Shown: piece after piece, positions 49,673 through 59,421 of the stretch | Layout of the letters: every line of letters starts with the position of its first letter | Numbering within the stretch: the first letter of the stretch is position 1 | Assembly (NCBI RefSeq): GCF_900096955.1 | Contig: NZ_FMYL01000002.1 | Span: forward strand, 124,001 to 188,000 | DNA: 64,000 bases | Source of the DNA: Acinetobacter boissieri | Lineage (GTDB): Bacteria; Pseudomonadota; Gammaproteobacteria; Pseudomonadales; Moraxellaceae | Direction: 5' to 3' | Position numbers and translations under genes: made by a program | Notes under the pieces: generated by a model | What the model was told of the DNA's origin: nothing | The model's input: only the letters and a program-made list of their open reading frames with translations | The model's database searches: none

Positions 49673-50962
49673 TTATTTAGGGGCCCAAGCAGGTTCACGG
49701 ACTTCACCTTGTTCGCTTGGTAGATTCATTCTAAATTGTCCATTAAGTGATACGATCGATAGTAGGCCACGATTTCCTTCTTGTGTGGCATATACAACCA
49801 TTTGCCCATTTGGAGAAAAGCTTGGAGATTCATCGAGTGTTGTTGGGGTGATGACACTATATACGCCAGAGTTTAGATCTTGTATTGCAATTTTAAAGTT
49901 ATTGCCACTTTGACGACTAACCATTGCCAGTTTTTTACCATCTGAACTTAAAGTGCTACGTGCGTTAAATGTACCTCTAAACGTGATGCGTTGAATTGCA
50001 GCAGTGTCAAAATTATAGCGATAAACTTGCGGTGAACCACCACGATCAGAAGTGAAAATAAAAGATTTACCGTCAGGTGCATACCTTGCTTCGGTATCGA
50101 TCGCTGAATCTTTAGTGAGTCTTTCAATTTGACGTGTTTCTAAATTCATTTGGTAAATGTCTGGGTTACCATCCATAGAGCCGGTAAACAGCATAGATTT
50201 ACCATCTGGGGAAAAGCTAGGTGCTCCATTTAACCCTGGGTAACTGGTCAGGACTTGTCTTTGCCCTGTAGATAAGTCTTGTAAATAAATACGTGGTCTT
50301 TTTGTTTCAAATGAAACATAGCCAATGGATTTACCGTCTGGTGTCCATGTGGGTGATAAAATAGGGTAGTGTGATGCCAGTACTGTGATGGGTCTTTCGC
50401 CATCTGTATCTGCAACTTGTAAGGTATAGCGTTGGTCCGGTAAATTTGGATTTCGAAGGACATAAGCGATTCTGCCACTAAAGCTACCCGGTATACCTGT
50501 AAGTGCTTGATAGATTGCATCACTAATGGCATGACCTGCTTGGCGTGTTCTAGATATAGGCGCAGTTAATACTTCGTTAAGCAAAAATTGCTTTTTTTCA
50601 ACATCAAAAAGTTGGTAATGAATTTGGTAGCTATTCGGGTCTGGTTGGCTAACTTTCCCGACTACAACAAAAGGTACGCCTGCATTTGCCCAACTACTGG
50701 CATCTATGCTATTGAGTGAAGACGTTGCGGGTAGATTTTTTGATGCACTTGTAAATTTACCAGAGTGATTGAGGTCATTTTCTACAATACTGTATATATT
50801 AGGGTCACTGTCGAACGGTACAATTGCAATTTTAGGTGCAGTTGCATCTGGCGACTTTGCAATTTCTAACTGTAGTTGAGCCTGTGCAGTCGTTGTTGTG
50901 ATGATTGGGCCACATGTCAGTGCTAATATAATAGCAAGTAAATGTTTACGGTTCATTTCCAT
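49673..50962 (-). CDS. tolB: Tol-Pal translocation protein TolB
   Basis: A periplasmic protein of about 429 residues: signal peptide (to about residue 28, TTTAQAQ), an N-terminal alpha/beta domain (PDATAPKIAIVPF onward) and a six-bladed beta-propeller with repeated SPTWTPDGKSIGYVS/APSFSPDGKSMLFTGS motifs. It relays TolA to Pal. ATG at 50962 is chosen over 50956; a TTG at 50983 has no Shine-Dalgarno. Confidence 0.95.
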   Translation of the reverse strand: MEMNRKHLLAIILALTCGPIITTTTAQAQLQLEIAKSPDATAPKIAIVPFDSDPNIYSIVENDLNHSGKFTSASKNLPATSSLNSIDASSWANAGVPFVVVGKVSQPDPNSYQIHYQLFDVEKKQFLLNEVLTAPISRTRQAGHAISDAIYQALTGIPGSFSGRIAYVLRNPNLPDQRYTLQVADTDGERPITVLASHYPILSPTWTPDGKSIGYVSFETKRPRIYLQDLSTGQRQVLTSYPGLNGAPSFSPDGKSMLFTGSMDGNPDIYQMNLETRQIERLTKDSAIDTEARYAPDGKSFIFTSDRGGSPQVYRYNFDTAAIQRITFRGTFNARSTLSSDGKKLAMVSRQSGNNFKIAIQDLNSGVYSVITPTTLDESPSFSPNGQMVVYATQEGNRGLLSIVSLNGQFRMNLPSEQGEVREPAWAPK

Positions 50963-51048
50963 AATTATTTTCACGTATAACAAAGGTTAAACTTAAGCCA
51001 AAATAGCATGATGCATACTAATTTAACCCAGATGGTTTCAATAGAGTG

Positions 51049-52476
51049 TTATTGTGCTGTAAATGTTGCATTAAAAGTTTGTGCTTCACGCCGTGCGTCT
51101 GGGTCCGCAGGCATCGGGTAAGGCGCTGCTTGTCTGATGGCAACCTCTACGCTGGCTTTAACATCTGGGTCGCTTGAGCTAACTAATACTGATGCTACTT
51201 GCCCTGAAGCAGTCAGTGTGACTCGTACCGTTGCTCTTTTACCAGTTGTACCGGGTGGAACATCCCAAGACTTTTCAATTTTTTTGGTAAATTGATTTTT
51301 TGCATCTGATGCAATTCGTTTTGCTTCTGCTTTCTTATTTGCAGCTGCTTCTACATCTGCTTTGTGTTTTGCGTCAGCTTCGGCTTGACGTTTTTCTTCT
51401 GCATCTGCTTTTTGCTTAGCAAGATTGGCTTGTTTCTTCGCATCGGCATCAGCTTTATGTTTTGCCTCAGCCTCGGCTTTTTGCTTAGCAAGATTAGCTT
51501 GTTTCTTCGCGTCAGCTTCGGCTTGGTGCTTTGCCTCAGCCTCGGCTTTTTGCTTAGCAAGATTGGCTTGTTTCTTCGCGTCAGCTTCGGCTTTATGTTT
51601 TGCCTCAGCTTCGGCTTTTTGCTTAGCAAGATTGGCTTGTTTTTTCGCATCGGCATCAGCTTTATGTTTTGCCTCAGCCTCGGCTTTTTGCTTAGCAAGA
51701 TTAGCTTGTTTCTTCGCGTCAGCTTCGGCTTGACGTTTTTCTTCAGCTTCGGCTTTTTGCTTAGCAAGATTGGCTTGTTTCTTCGCATCAGCTTCAGCTT
51801 GACGTTTTTCTTCAGCCTCGGCTTTTTGCTTAGCAAGATTGGCTTGTTTCTTCGCATCAGCTTCAGCTTGGTGTTTTGCCTCGGCCTCGGCTTTTTGCTT
51901 AGCAAGATTGGCTTGTTTTTTCGCATCAGCTTCAGCTTGGCGTTTTGCCTCAGCCTCGGCTTTTTGCTTAGCAAGATTAGCTTCTTTTTTTGCATCCGCT
52001 TCAGCTTGACGTTTTTCTTCCGCCTCGGCTTTTTGCTTAGCAAGATTGGCTTGTTTTTTCGCATCAGCTTCAGCTTGGCGTTTTGCCTCAGCCTCGGCTT
52101 TTTGCTTAGCAAGATTGGCTTCTTTTTTTGCATCCGCTTCAGCTTGACGTTTTTCTTCTGTTTTTTGTTTATTTAGCAGTGTTTGTTGCGCAGCAGTTGC
52201 GACTGCGAGAGTTTCTGTAAGTTGTTGATGATCAGTTTGCTCTTCAGAAGACTGAACGGTTACGGGAGGTTCTTGTTTTGTATCTTCGCTAGTGTTTTGA
52301 GAGTGGGGTAGTTGATCCGAACTGACTAGAAATGTTTTAAGTTCTTTGGGTGGTTTAGGCGGAGGTGTAGTACCTAAAAAAAGAAGTCCTGTTAAGGCAA
52401 TAGCATGTATACCTATGGTAAAACCAAGGGCTTTTATATTGTCTTGATTCAAATTGTGCTGTTGAAATTTTTTCAT
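51049..52476 (-). CDS. tolA: TolA with 11-fold 23-residue repeat
   Basis: Inner-membrane protein that spans the periplasm to reach Pal. 475 residues: anchor helix (17-36), proline segment (PPPKPPK), short acidic region, then residues 109-361 made of 11 near-identical 23-residue units with core NLAKQKAEAE, forming one long helix, and a C-terminal TolA domain (about 395-475, with WDVPPGTTGKRATVRVTL). It follows tolR by 3 bp. The units are alternately of KRQ, KHQ and KHK type, showing duplication of pairs. Confidence 0.94.
   Translation of the reverse strand: MKKFQQHNLNQDNIKALGFTIGIHAIALTGLLFLGTTPPPKPPKELKTFLVSSDQLPHSQNTSEDTKQEPPVTVQSSEEQTDHQQLTETLAVATAAQQTLLNKQKTEEKRQAEADAKKEANLAKQKAEAEAKRQAEADAKKQANLAKQKAEAEEKRQAEADAKKEANLAKQKAEAEAKRQAEADAKKQANLAKQKAEAEAKHQAEADAKKQANLAKQKAEAEEKRQAEADAKKQANLAKQKAEAEEKRQAEADAKKQANLAKQKAEAEAKHKADADAKKQANLAKQKAEAEAKHKAEADAKKQANLAKQKAEAEAKHQAEADAKKQANLAKQKAEAEAKHKADADAKKQANLAKQKADAEEKRQAEADAKHKADVEAAANKKAEAKRIASDAKNQFTKKIEKSWDVPPGTTGKRATVRVTLTASGQVASVLVSSSDPDVKASVEVAIRQAAPYPMPADPDARREAQTFNATFTAQ
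51394..52152 (-). repeat. 69-bp tandem repeat array in tolA
   Basis: Eleven direct repeats of 69 bp (23 codons), highly similar in DNA as well as protein. Because the unit is a multiple of three, open frames persist on both strands across it. Unit number is likely to vary among strains. Confidence 0.9.
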
Positions 52477-52479
52477 ACA

Positions 52480-52929
52480 TTATTTGGCTGGGTCAGTCAG
52501 TAAACCCACTTGGGTTAGGCCAGCATCTTGTAGTGATGCCATGAGAGCCACAACTTCACCATAAGGTCTAGATTGTGCGCCATTAATCAGTACGGTCAGT
52601 TGCTTTTGCTGACTTTGTGCTTGTTTTTGTTCATTTGTTAACGATATTTTGAGTGTATCGAGTGACATTTTTTGGTCGTGATATTGACCATACTGTAATA
52701 GGTATTCTCCCTGCTCATTTAAACTTACAATGGCAGGGGGCGATTTCGCTTCAAATGGTTGTGAACTGGCTTTTGGTAAGTCGACTTTAATACTACTGGT
52801 AATCATCGGGGCAGTTACCATGAAAATAACCAAGAGTACAAGCATGACATCAATATAAGGCACAACATTCATATCGCTTTTAAGCGGTTTTTTGATACGT
52901 GCAAAGCGTCCTGAGCGTTGTATTGCCAT
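52480..52929 (-). CDS. tolR: Tol-Pal energising protein TolR
   Basis: A 149-residue inner-membrane protein with one helix containing the proton-relay aspartate (YIDVMLVLLVIFMV, about 25-39) and a periplasmic ExbD/TolR domain (from VDLPKASSQPF). It overlaps tolQ by one base (TAATG). Confidence 0.95.
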   Translation of the reverse strand: MAIQRSGRFARIKKPLKSDMNVVPYIDVMLVLLVIFMVTAPMITSSIKVDLPKASSQPFEAKSPPAIVSLNEQGEYLLQYGQYHDQKMSLDTLKISLTNEQKQAQSQQKQLTVLINGAQSRPYGEVVALMASLQDAGLTQVGLLTDPAK

Positions 52930-53627
52930 TATGCACGATCCTTTGCCGCTTCTATAGATTGACGTTGTAGCACAGTAATCATTTCTTCTGCAAAAAGTGC
53001 ACGATCTGAGTAAATCGCTTCACTTTTTGTTGTGAAGCGGTTAAAAGCTAATACAGATGGAATTGCTGCAAAAAGACCAATTGCAGTTGCAATGAGTGCT
53101 TCAGCAATACCAGGTGCAACAGTTGCAAGTGTGACTTGTTCTACCGCAGAGAGTCCAATAAATGCATTCATAATACCCCAAACTGTACCAAATAAACCAA
53201 TATAGGGTGCAACGGAACCAATACTTGCTAAGCCACTTAAACCTTGCTCTAATCGACTTTGATCTCTTGAAAGTCCAACATGAAGTATACGTTCAGTGCC
53301 ATCTATTTTTTGGGTAATCGTACTGTCATTTTTTTGTAGTTTGGTAAATTCGAGATAGGCATCATAAAAAATATCTTCCAAACCGTGGCGGTTTGAATTG
53401 AGCTGTGCATTATTAAACAATGTATTGAGTTCAGCACCAGACCAAAATATTTTTTGAAAGTGGTCATCTTGTTTAGTTGCTTTATTAAAACCCATAGAGA
53501 GTTTTGCAATAACGTACCAACTGTAAATAGACGTAAACAGAAGAATAAGCATGACAGCTTGAACAACAGGGCTTGCTTGTAAAACCAGATCACTGATGTG
53601 TAACGATGTTGAATTTGGAGTTGTCAT
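52929..53627 (-). CDS. tolQ: Tol-Pal motor subunit TolQ
   Basis: A 232-residue MotA/ExbB-type protein with three helices: about 16-36, then 128-150 (SVAPYIGLFGTVWGIMNAF) and 163-190 (APGIAEALIATAIGLFAAIPS). It converts the proton gradient into work on TolA. It starts 10 bp after ybgC. Confidence 0.95.
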   Translation of the reverse strand: MTTPNSTSLHISDLVLQASPVVQAVMLILLFTSIYSWYVIAKLSMGFNKATKQDDHFQKIFWSGAELNTLFNNAQLNSNRHGLEDIFYDAYLEFTKLQKNDSTITQKIDGTERILHVGLSRDQSRLEQGLSGLASIGSVAPYIGLFGTVWGIMNAFIGLSAVEQVTLATVAPGIAEALIATAIGLFAAIPSVLAFNRFTTKSEAIYSDRALFAEEMITVLQRQSIEAAKDRA

Positions 53628-53637
53628 AATATTAAGC

Positions 53638-54069
53638 TTAGTTCTGTGTCACTGGTGGCTGAGATATTTCTTTTACTTCTTCGGGAAGTCTACACGGTGA
53701 CATATTGGCATTTAAACATGCTAATTCGACCTCGCCTGTAGCAAGCAAGATTTCACCACGATAAATATTTTGTTGCAATACTAAAGATGCACTTTTACAA
53801 CAAATAACTTGTACACCGACCTGTATGAGATCATCCATTAGAATTGGTTTTATGTATTTAATATTTACATGGCGTACGACAAAACTATAGTCTGTTTGAT
53901 GCCAATAATGCGCAATGCCTGAAACACGAAGCCATTCGGTACGTGCACGTTCCATGTAACGTATATGGTTCGCATGGTAAACGATCCCACCTTTATCTGT
54001 ATCTTCAATGTATATACGGACTGGGAAAAAAATGTGTTGTCTTTGTTTTTTATGAAATGTGACATACAT
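53638..54069 (-). CDS. ybgC: acyl-CoA thioester hydrolase YbgC
   Basis: A hot-dog-fold thioesterase of 143 residues with the active-site DTDKGGIVYHANHIRYMERARTEWLR block (Asp in YIEDTD). It is the usual first gene of the tol-pal cluster. The longer open frame to 54216 lies within ruvB; the ATG at 54069, 10 bp past the ruvB stop, is chosen. Confidence 0.93.
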   Translation of the reverse strand: MYVTFHKKQRQHIFFPVRIYIEDTDKGGIVYHANHIRYMERARTEWLRVSGIAHYWHQTDYSFVVRHVNIKYIKPILMDDLIQVGVQVICCKSASLVLQQNIYRGEILLATGEVELACLNANMSPCRLPEEVKEISQPPVTQN

Positions 54070-54079
54070 AACTCGTTTT

Positions 54080-55087
54080 TTAGTGTGTTGGTTTTTCTGG
54101 TGGGGTAAGGCCAAATTGTAAATAGGCCAGATTAGTTGCAATACGTCCTCTTGCTGTACGCATGGCATAGCCTTGTTGTATGAGGTATGGTTCAATAACA
54201 TCTTCGAGTGTGCCACTGTCTTCTGCCATTGCAGCAGCTAAAGCTTCTACGCCTGCAGGGCCACCATCAAAACGCTCTATGAGCATACTTAAATAGCGAC
54301 GATCTAGAGTGTCTAATCCCGAGCGATCTACGTTAAGCATATCTAATGCCAATTGTGCGATTTCTTGAGTAATTTCTCCTGTACCTTTGACTTGAGCATA
54401 ATCTCTTGCTCTACGTAGTAAGCGGTTAGCAATACGTGGTGTGCCTCTAGAGCGTTGAGCTATTTCTTTTGCACCTGCTTGGGTTGTTGGTACATTCATG
54501 AGTCTTGATGAACGCTCAACAATAAAAGTTAAATCTGCAACAGAGTAAAATTCAAGTCTTTGTACAATACCAAAACGATCACGGAGCGGTGAAGTTAATA
54601 ATCCTGCACGAGTAGTGGCAGCAACAAGGGTAAATTGAGGCAAATCAAGTTTAATAGAACGCGCAGCAGGACCTTCACCAATCATAATATCAAGTTGGTA
54701 ATCTTCCATGGCTGGATATAGAATTTCCTCAATGACTGGAGAAAGTCTGTGAATTTCATCAATAAATAGAACATCACCTTCCTCTAAGTTAGTGAGTAGG
54801 GCTGCTAAATCGCCTGCACGTTCTAATACGGGGCCTGATGTTGACTTTAAGCTGCCTCCCATTTCTCGAGCAATAATATTCGCAAGCGTTGTTTTTCCCA
54901 AACCTGGCGGGCCAAAAATGAGGGTGTGGTCCAGCGCTTCAGCACGGCCTCTCGCTGCACCAATAAAGATTTCCATTTGCTCTCGAACCACAGGTTGACC
55001 AATGTAGTCGCTGAGGGTAGTGGGGCGAATGGCGCGATCAATTTGGTCTTCTGGCTTTTCAAAGCCACTTATCATTCTATCTTGCAT
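54080..55087 (-). CDS. ruvB: Holliday junction branch-migration motor RuvB
   Basis: A 335-residue AAA+ helicase: Walker [10 protein letters not shown] (59-67), Walker [10 protein letters not shown], sensor AATTRAG and arginine finger SPLRDRFG; a winged-helix end ([28 protein letters not shown]). It follows ruvA by 7 bp. The ruvC gene is not here. Confidence 0.97.
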   Translation of the reverse strand: MQDRMISGFEKPEDQIDRAIRPTTLSDYIGQPVVREQMEIFIGAARGRAEALDHTLIFGPPGLGKTTLANIIAREMGGSLKSTSGPVLERAGDLAALLTNLEEGDVLFIDEIHRLSPVIEEILYPAMEDYQLDIMIGEGPAARSIKLDLPQFTLVAATTRAGLLTSPLRDRFGIVQRLEFYSVADLTFIVERSSRLMNVPTTQAGAKEIAQRSRGTPRIANRLLRRARDYAQVKGTGEITQEIAQLALDMLNVDRSGLDTLDRRYLSMLIERFDGGPAGVEALAAAMAEDSGTLEDVIEPYLIQQGYAMRTARGRIATNLAYLQFGLTPPEKPTH

Positions 55088-55094
55088 GGGTATG

Positions 55095-55709
55095 TTATTT
55101 CATCATTGATTTAAGAGCAGCACGAATCATATCGGCAACTTCAGTATGTTGATCTTTAACTGTCGCAATGACTTTCTTGGCTTCAAGGGGTTTGTAGCCG
55201 AGTGATTGTAGTGCAGCTTCAGCTTCAGCGACAGCAGTATGTGCTGAGAATGCGTGTAGGTCAGTGGTATTCTGCATACTAAGAGGCGTTGTCGTACTGT
55301 GGTGTTGTAGTGATTTAATTCGATCTCTTAAATCAATCATTAAGCGCTCAGCTGTTTTTTTACCTACACCTGGGACTTTAGTGAGGGTGTTAATGTCATC
55401 ATGTTCTATGGTTTGTATGAGTAAGTCTACACTGAGGGTAGATAAAATACCCAGCGCCATTTTGGGGCCTACACCTGTGACTTTTAGTAATGTACGAAAG
55501 AGGATTTTTTCTCGTGCTTCTGTAAAACCATATAGCAATTGGGCATCTTCTCGTACAGCCAAATGTGTCCATAATGTTATCGTTTGCCCTTTTTGTAGCT
55601 GACAAAAAGTAGATAGGGGGGTATCTATTTCATAGCCTACACCATGCACTTGAAGCAGTACAGTCGGTGCTTCTAGTGCAATGACTTCGCCAGTTAAGCA
55701 ACCAATCAT
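55095..55709 (-). CDS. ruvA: Holliday junction recognition protein RuvA
   Basis: A 204-residue protein with an OB-fold start ([28 protein letters not shown]), two helix-hairpin-helix motifs ([13 protein letters not shown] and [13 protein letters not shown]) and a flexible linker to domain III (residues about 160-204). It binds the four-way junction and loads RuvB. It starts 12 bp after dgt, so dgt through pal may be one long transcript. Confidence 0.96.
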   Translation of the reverse strand: MIGCLTGEVIALEAPTVLLQVHGVGYEIDTPLSTFCQLQKGQTITLWTHLAVREDAQLLYGFTEAREKILFRTLLKVTGVGPKMALGILSTLSVDLLIQTIEHDDINTLTKVPGVGKKTAERLMIDLRDRIKSLQHHSTTTPLSMQNTTDLHAFSAHTAVAEAEAALQSLGYKPLEAKKVIATVKDQHTEVADMIRAALKSMMK

Positions 55710-55721
55710 GTGATGTCCTTT

Positions 55722-57062
55722 TTATCGATATGTAGGTCTTTGACCTTGTAAAATTTGTGCGATGTCATATGCTTGATGATCTGAAAATTTACCAACAATG
55801 TCGAGAACTTGCATAATGTTTTCGTAATGACTTATGCCAAAATGAATACCATATTGTTGCAAAATCGTCATAAGTTTTTGATCTTTAAAACTGAGTTGAC
55901 GGGCAGGGTCTGTGAGTGGAATAAACGCATCTAAGATATGTTGTAGGCTCATATGCGCCACAATTTCCAAATCCATTTTTTGTCTATGTGCAAAGATTTT
56001 ATCTCTTGCTAAGCTTTTTGCGGCATCAATGCCTTGAGCAATGTCTGGTGAGCAATACTGGAGCAGTGTTCCTTTAAATTGACCTCTTAAAATATCCGTT
56101 TGATATTTGGCAAATGTACTAGCGACTTCTTCTACGAGTCTTTTCATGGCACGGCCACGTAGGGCAGAAATTTTTTGTTGCCATGTGACCCATGTTAAAG
56201 AAAGTTCGTGGGGGATGCCATAATCTGCAATGAGTTTTATAAAAATAGGTTCAACTTCTTCGTAGCTGAGCATGTCTAAACTCATAGCATCTTCTAGGTC
56301 AATCAGGGCATAACAAATATCATCTGCGGCCTCTAACAGGTAGGTAAGTGGATGGCGACAGTAGTGATATGAACCGAGTTCAATCAGTCCTAATCTATTT
56401 GCAATATTTTCTAAGATATGTTTTTCACTTTGATAACAACCGAATTTATTCCGCTGATATGCTTGTTTCGTGTCATCACTGGTAATGATATGCGATAGCC
56501 ATGGATATTTAAGGTATGTACCGAGTGTTGCAAAAGTAAGGCGCATACCGCCATCTTCTGGGTGATCTTCAATGCGAGTAATAAGTCTAAGCCCTTGAGC
56601 ATTGCCTTCGAATTGTCTTACATCTGCTTGTTCTTCTGGGCTGAGTTGGTCAATTTTACCTTGCTGTGCAGCATGATCAAACCATTCTCGTATGGCATAT
56701 TCACCTGCATGGCCAAAAGGTGGATTACCGATGTCATGTGCAAGGCAAGCAGCTTGAATAATTGCCCCCACGTCTGTCGGTTCGACCCATGAAGGAAGGT
56801 CATCTTTAATTTTCTCGGCAGCTAACATACCAAGTGAGCGCCCAATACAAGACACTTCTAATGAGTGGGTCAAACGAGTATGCACACCATCGTTTTGGGT
56901 GAGTGGATGCACTTGTGTTTTTCGGTTGAGTTGTCTAAAACTTTGTGAAAATACGATGCGGTCATAATCTTTATGAAAAGGGCTTCTGCCAAGTTCGTTA
57001 CGACTTTTTTTGCTTCCTAGCCTAATCGCGGAAAGCAGCTCTAGCCAGCGCATTTCTTTCAT
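55722..57062 (-). CDS. dgt: dGTPase-like deoxynucleotide triphosphohydrolase
   Basis: A 446-residue HD-domain enzyme cutting dNTPs to deoxynucleoside and triphosphate. It contains the block RIVFSQSFRQLNRKTQVHPL, the metal motif HTRLTHSLEV...LAHDIGNPPFGHAGE and the later EAADDICYALIDLEDA. Length fits the shorter Dgt-like type 2 family more than E. coli Dgt (505). Start choices are ATG 57062 or 57053; a TTG at 57074 is weaker. Confidence 0.9.
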   Translation of the reverse strand: MKEMRWLELLSAIRLGSKKSRNELGRSPFHKDYDRIVFSQSFRQLNRKTQVHPLTQNDGVHTRLTHSLEVSCIGRSLGMLAAEKIKDDLPSWVEPTDVGAIIQAACLAHDIGNPPFGHAGEYAIREWFDHAAQQGKIDQLSPEEQADVRQFEGNAQGLRLITRIEDHPEDGGMRLTFATLGTYLKYPWLSHIITSDDTKQAYQRNKFGCYQSEKHILENIANRLGLIELGSYHYCRHPLTYLLEAADDICYALIDLEDAMSLDMLSYEEVEPIFIKLIADYGIPHELSLTWVTWQQKISALRGRAMKRLVEEVASTFAKYQTDILRGQFKGTLLQYCSPDIAQGIDAAKSLARDKIFAHRQKMDLEIVAHMSLQHILDAFIPLTDPARQLSFKDQKLMTILQQYGIHFGISHYENIMQVLDIVGKFSDHQAYDIAQILQGQRPTYR

Positions 57063-57289
57063 TAATTTTAACAAGTTCCTTATTTGTGGTATTTACATCA
57101 TGCCAAAAAATAGCATGATTCTCTAGTCACTTGCGTCAAAATTTGTCGCAGTGTTTTATTACGTTATTGTGTAGGGGGCTTTTAGAGAGAGATTGGATTG
57201 TCTTTTTAAATCTAAAGCACATAGTTTTTTCTTTTCTCATGATCATTAATTTAAATTAAGTTTTATTTAAGCTTCGGTTTTTATTATAC

Positions 57290-57361
57290 AAAGCATAGGA
57301 ATTCTGCTGTAATTTCCTATTTTTGGGCCATACTCCTACTGACAGAGTATGGCTTTTTTTT
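57290..57361 (+). ncRNA. candidate small RNA ending at an orphan terminator
   Basis: An AGGAA/TTCCT stem (57297-57301 with about 57315-57319) is followed by a strong hairpin GCCATACTC/GAGTATGGC (57327-57335, 57345-57353) and eight T. The nearest plus-strand protein gene is 4.7 kb downstream, and neither neighbour is on this strand. TATTAT at 57282-57287 could be a -10 box; the -35 is weak. I know no matching family. Confidence 0.4.
57327..57361 (+). terminator. orphan intrinsic terminator on the plus strand
   Basis: Nine-bp perfect stem, 9-nt loop and a T8 run. On the opposite strand no U tract follows, so it terminates plus-strand transcripts only, although both flanking genes are on the minus strand. 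Confidence 0.8.
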
Positions 57362-57422
57362 GTCTAAAAAATATGCCCTTTGTTGTCAAAGCGCAATATC
57401 GATTAAGTATGTTTTGCTGTAA

Positions 57423-58331
57423 TTAAGGGCAATTTAAGCGTTGTAAAGCACTTACACGTTGTTCAATGGTTGGATGAGTTTGAAATAATGCACTTAAACT
57501 GAAACCACCTTGCTCTTTACCTTCGGTAATGGCAAGCGCTTTCATTTCTTTTGGCATTTGATCTGGTAGCTCTGTTTCTGCCTGTAAGCGTAACAATGCA
57601 GAAATCATGGCTTGTTTACCTGCAAGTTGAGCACCTGCTTCATCTGCACGATATTCACGGTAGCGAGAGAACCACATCACAACAGCACTGGCTAAGATAC
57701 CAAACACAATATCTAAGACCATGGTAATAATAAAGTAGGCAATACCCGGTGCTTGACCATCTTCACGACCAAATACATTTCGGTCAATAAAATCACCAAC
57801 CACACGTGCAAAGAACATAACAAAGGTATTGACCACGCCCTGAACCAATGACAATGTGACCATGTCACCATTGGCAACGTGACCAATTTCATGCGCAAGC
57901 ACCGCACGTAATTCGTTTTGATTCATGCGCTCAAGCAAGCCACTTGATACAGCGACTAAAGCATCATTTTTATTCCAACCTGTTGCAAAAGCATTAGATT
58001 GATACGATGGAAAGATACCCACTTCTGGCATTTTGATACCAGCACGTTGCGACAGATCACCAACCATTTGCAGTAAAACCGCTTCTGCTTGATTGCGTGG
58101 CGCATTGGGGTTAATGAGCTCTGTACCTGTGGTTTTTTTAGCCATCCATTTTGACATGAATAACGATATAAAAGAGCCAACCATACCAAACACAAAACAG
58201 ACAACCAGTAAGTTACCTAACTTTAGACCGCCTGCGCCGTGATAACTCCCGACACCTAAAACTGACAAAATAAGACCAGCGACAACTAGTACCGCGAGGT
58301 TGGTTAGCAAGAACAAACCAATCCGCATCAT
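57423..58331 (-). CDS. htpX: membrane zinc protease HtpX
   Basis: A 302-residue M48 metalloprotease of the inner membrane, handling misfolded membrane proteins. Two N-terminal helices (5-30, 40-60), zinc motif HEIGH at 147-151 with the third ligand in [11 protein letters not shown], and two C-terminal helices (about 160-220). It has its own promoter region. The ATG at 58331 has a second ATG one codon on. Confidence 0.95.
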   Translation of the reverse strand: MMRIGLFLLTNLAVLVVAGLILSVLGVGSYHGAGGLKLGNLLVVCFVFGMVGSFISLFMSKWMAKKTTGTELINPNAPRNQAEAVLLQMVGDLSQRAGIKMPEVGIFPSYQSNAFATGWNKNDALVAVSSGLLERMNQNELRAVLAHEIGHVANGDMVTLSLVQGVVNTFVMFFARVVGDFIDRNVFGREDGQAPGIAYFIITMVLDIVFGILASAVVMWFSRYREYRADEAGAQLAGKQAMISALLRLQAETELPDQMPKEMKALAITEGKEQGGFSLSALFQTHPTIEQRVSALQRLNCP

Positions 58332-58478
58332 TGAGTAGATCCTCTATAATAGAAAAAAGAAGCTATTACCTTATAATAATAAGCAATAAACCTTAGCATT
58401 TACTATGTGGCTTGATTTTTTAAATTTCAAGCGCTATTTGTTAGATTTTTGAATATTTTACCATAATATGGCTTTAAA

Positions 58479-59252
58479 CTATTGCTGTACGAGTACTTCA
58501 GTGAATGTGCCATCTGCTGTTTGAATAATTTTCTTATTATAGTGCTGTGTGTTGTGAGCAATATGTTGGCTTGTCTTATTCGCCTGAATTGTAGATTCAC
58601 TAGCCACTAAGTTTAATTGGTTCTGATAAAGATTATGGTATCGGCTGAGTACGCGCTCGACATAATTTTGAGTCTCTTTAAATGGGGGAATGCCACCATA
58701 TTTGCTCACATTACCTGCGCCAGCATTATATGCGGCAAGAGCTAGGCGTGTATTACCATTAAATTGCTTGAGCAATGAAGCAATATACTTAGCTCCACCA
58801 TGAATGTTTTCTTGTGGGTTAAAGCTATCTGATACATTTAAGTGTTTTGCTGTAGCAGGCATGAGCTGCATTAGGCCTTGTGCACCAACAGGTGATTGTG
58901 CATGAACATTAAAACTAGATTCTGTGTGCATAATGGCTTTAATGAGCCCTTCAGGAACCCCATGTTTTTGTGCAGCACTACTGATAATTTGATCGAAGGT
59001 ATTTTTATTTTTACTAAAACTAGGTAACACAGAAGCTTCACTTTTCCCCCAGTTTTTGTAACTGTGGATGTTGCTGTCTGGGTAATACGTGACCGTCACT
59101 TTTTTCAATAATGTATTGGTCTGTACTTGGTTGGTAAAGAGCATTTCACCATTGGCATCTTGGTAGCTGTAAATATTACCTGCATGCACTATAGAGGATA
59201 TATAAATGCCATATGCCATAACCCCAAGCATGGTCACGTGATGTTTTTTCAA
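58479..59252 (-). CDS. exported lytic transglycosylase with a DUF4124 N-terminus
   Basis: A 257-residue periplasmic enzyme: signal peptide (about 1-23, ending SIVHA), a short DUF4124-like module (NIYSYQDANGEMLFTNQ, about 26-42), a linker, then an SLT domain with catalytic Glu111 (MHTESSFN), GAQGLMQLMPATA and AYNAGAGNVSKYGGIPP. It cleaves glycan strands to 1,6-anhydro products, the substrates of AmpG in this window. Confidence 0.9.
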   Translation of the reverse strand: MKKHHVTMLGVMAYGIYISSIVHAGNIYSYQDANGEMLFTNQVQTNTLLKKVTVTYYPDSNIHSYKNWGKSEASVLPSFSKNKNTFDQIISSAAQKHGVPEGLIKAIMHTESSFNVHAQSPVGAQGLMQLMPATAKHLNVSDSFNPQENIHGGAKYIASLLKQFNGNTRLALAAYNAGAGNVSKYGGIPPFKETQNYVERVLSRYHNLYQNQLNLVASESTIQANKTSQHIAHNTQHYNKKIIQTADGTFTEVLVQQ

Positions 59253-59340
59253 TATGGGAAATATTCGCTGAATCTATTGATTAATGCTTTTATCAATTTG
59301 TAAAACTAAAAGCAAGCTAAAATGTCGTAAAGCCAAATTT

Positions 59341-59389
59341 TGATGATGAGTAAGACCTATAATCTAAGTTGAGATCTTACTCATCATCA
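59341..59389 (-). repeat. 15-bp perfect inverted repeat after the SemiSWEET gene
   Basis: TGATGATGAGTAAGA (59341-59355) and TCTTACTCATCATCA (59375-59389), with a 19-nt loop. An outer pair AGCCAAAT/ATTTGGCT (59331-59338, 59416-59423) could extend it. No U run follows on either strand. Confidence 0.7.
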
Positions 59390-59421
59390 ACACGCTAAAG
59401 TCAGCAAAAGATTCGATTTGG

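Larger units (their letters stand above)
57063..57422. other. gene-free stretch between dgt and htpX
   Basis: About 360 bp, AT-rich. I find no credible protein frame. It contains the dgt promoter region (near 57080-57200) and an orphan plus-strand terminator at 57327-57361. Confidence 0.6.

Noticed and set aside
51394..52152. Regular repeats that could be read as a CRISPR array
   Set aside because: The units are contiguous, in frame, and encode the TolA helix; there are no unique spacers and no cas genes.
51364..52176. Long open frames on the plus strand and in a second minus frame across tolA
   Set aside because: They are a by-product of the 69-bp tolA repeat: a stop-free unit repeated in phase gives open frames anywhere. 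The predicted proteins are low-complexity.
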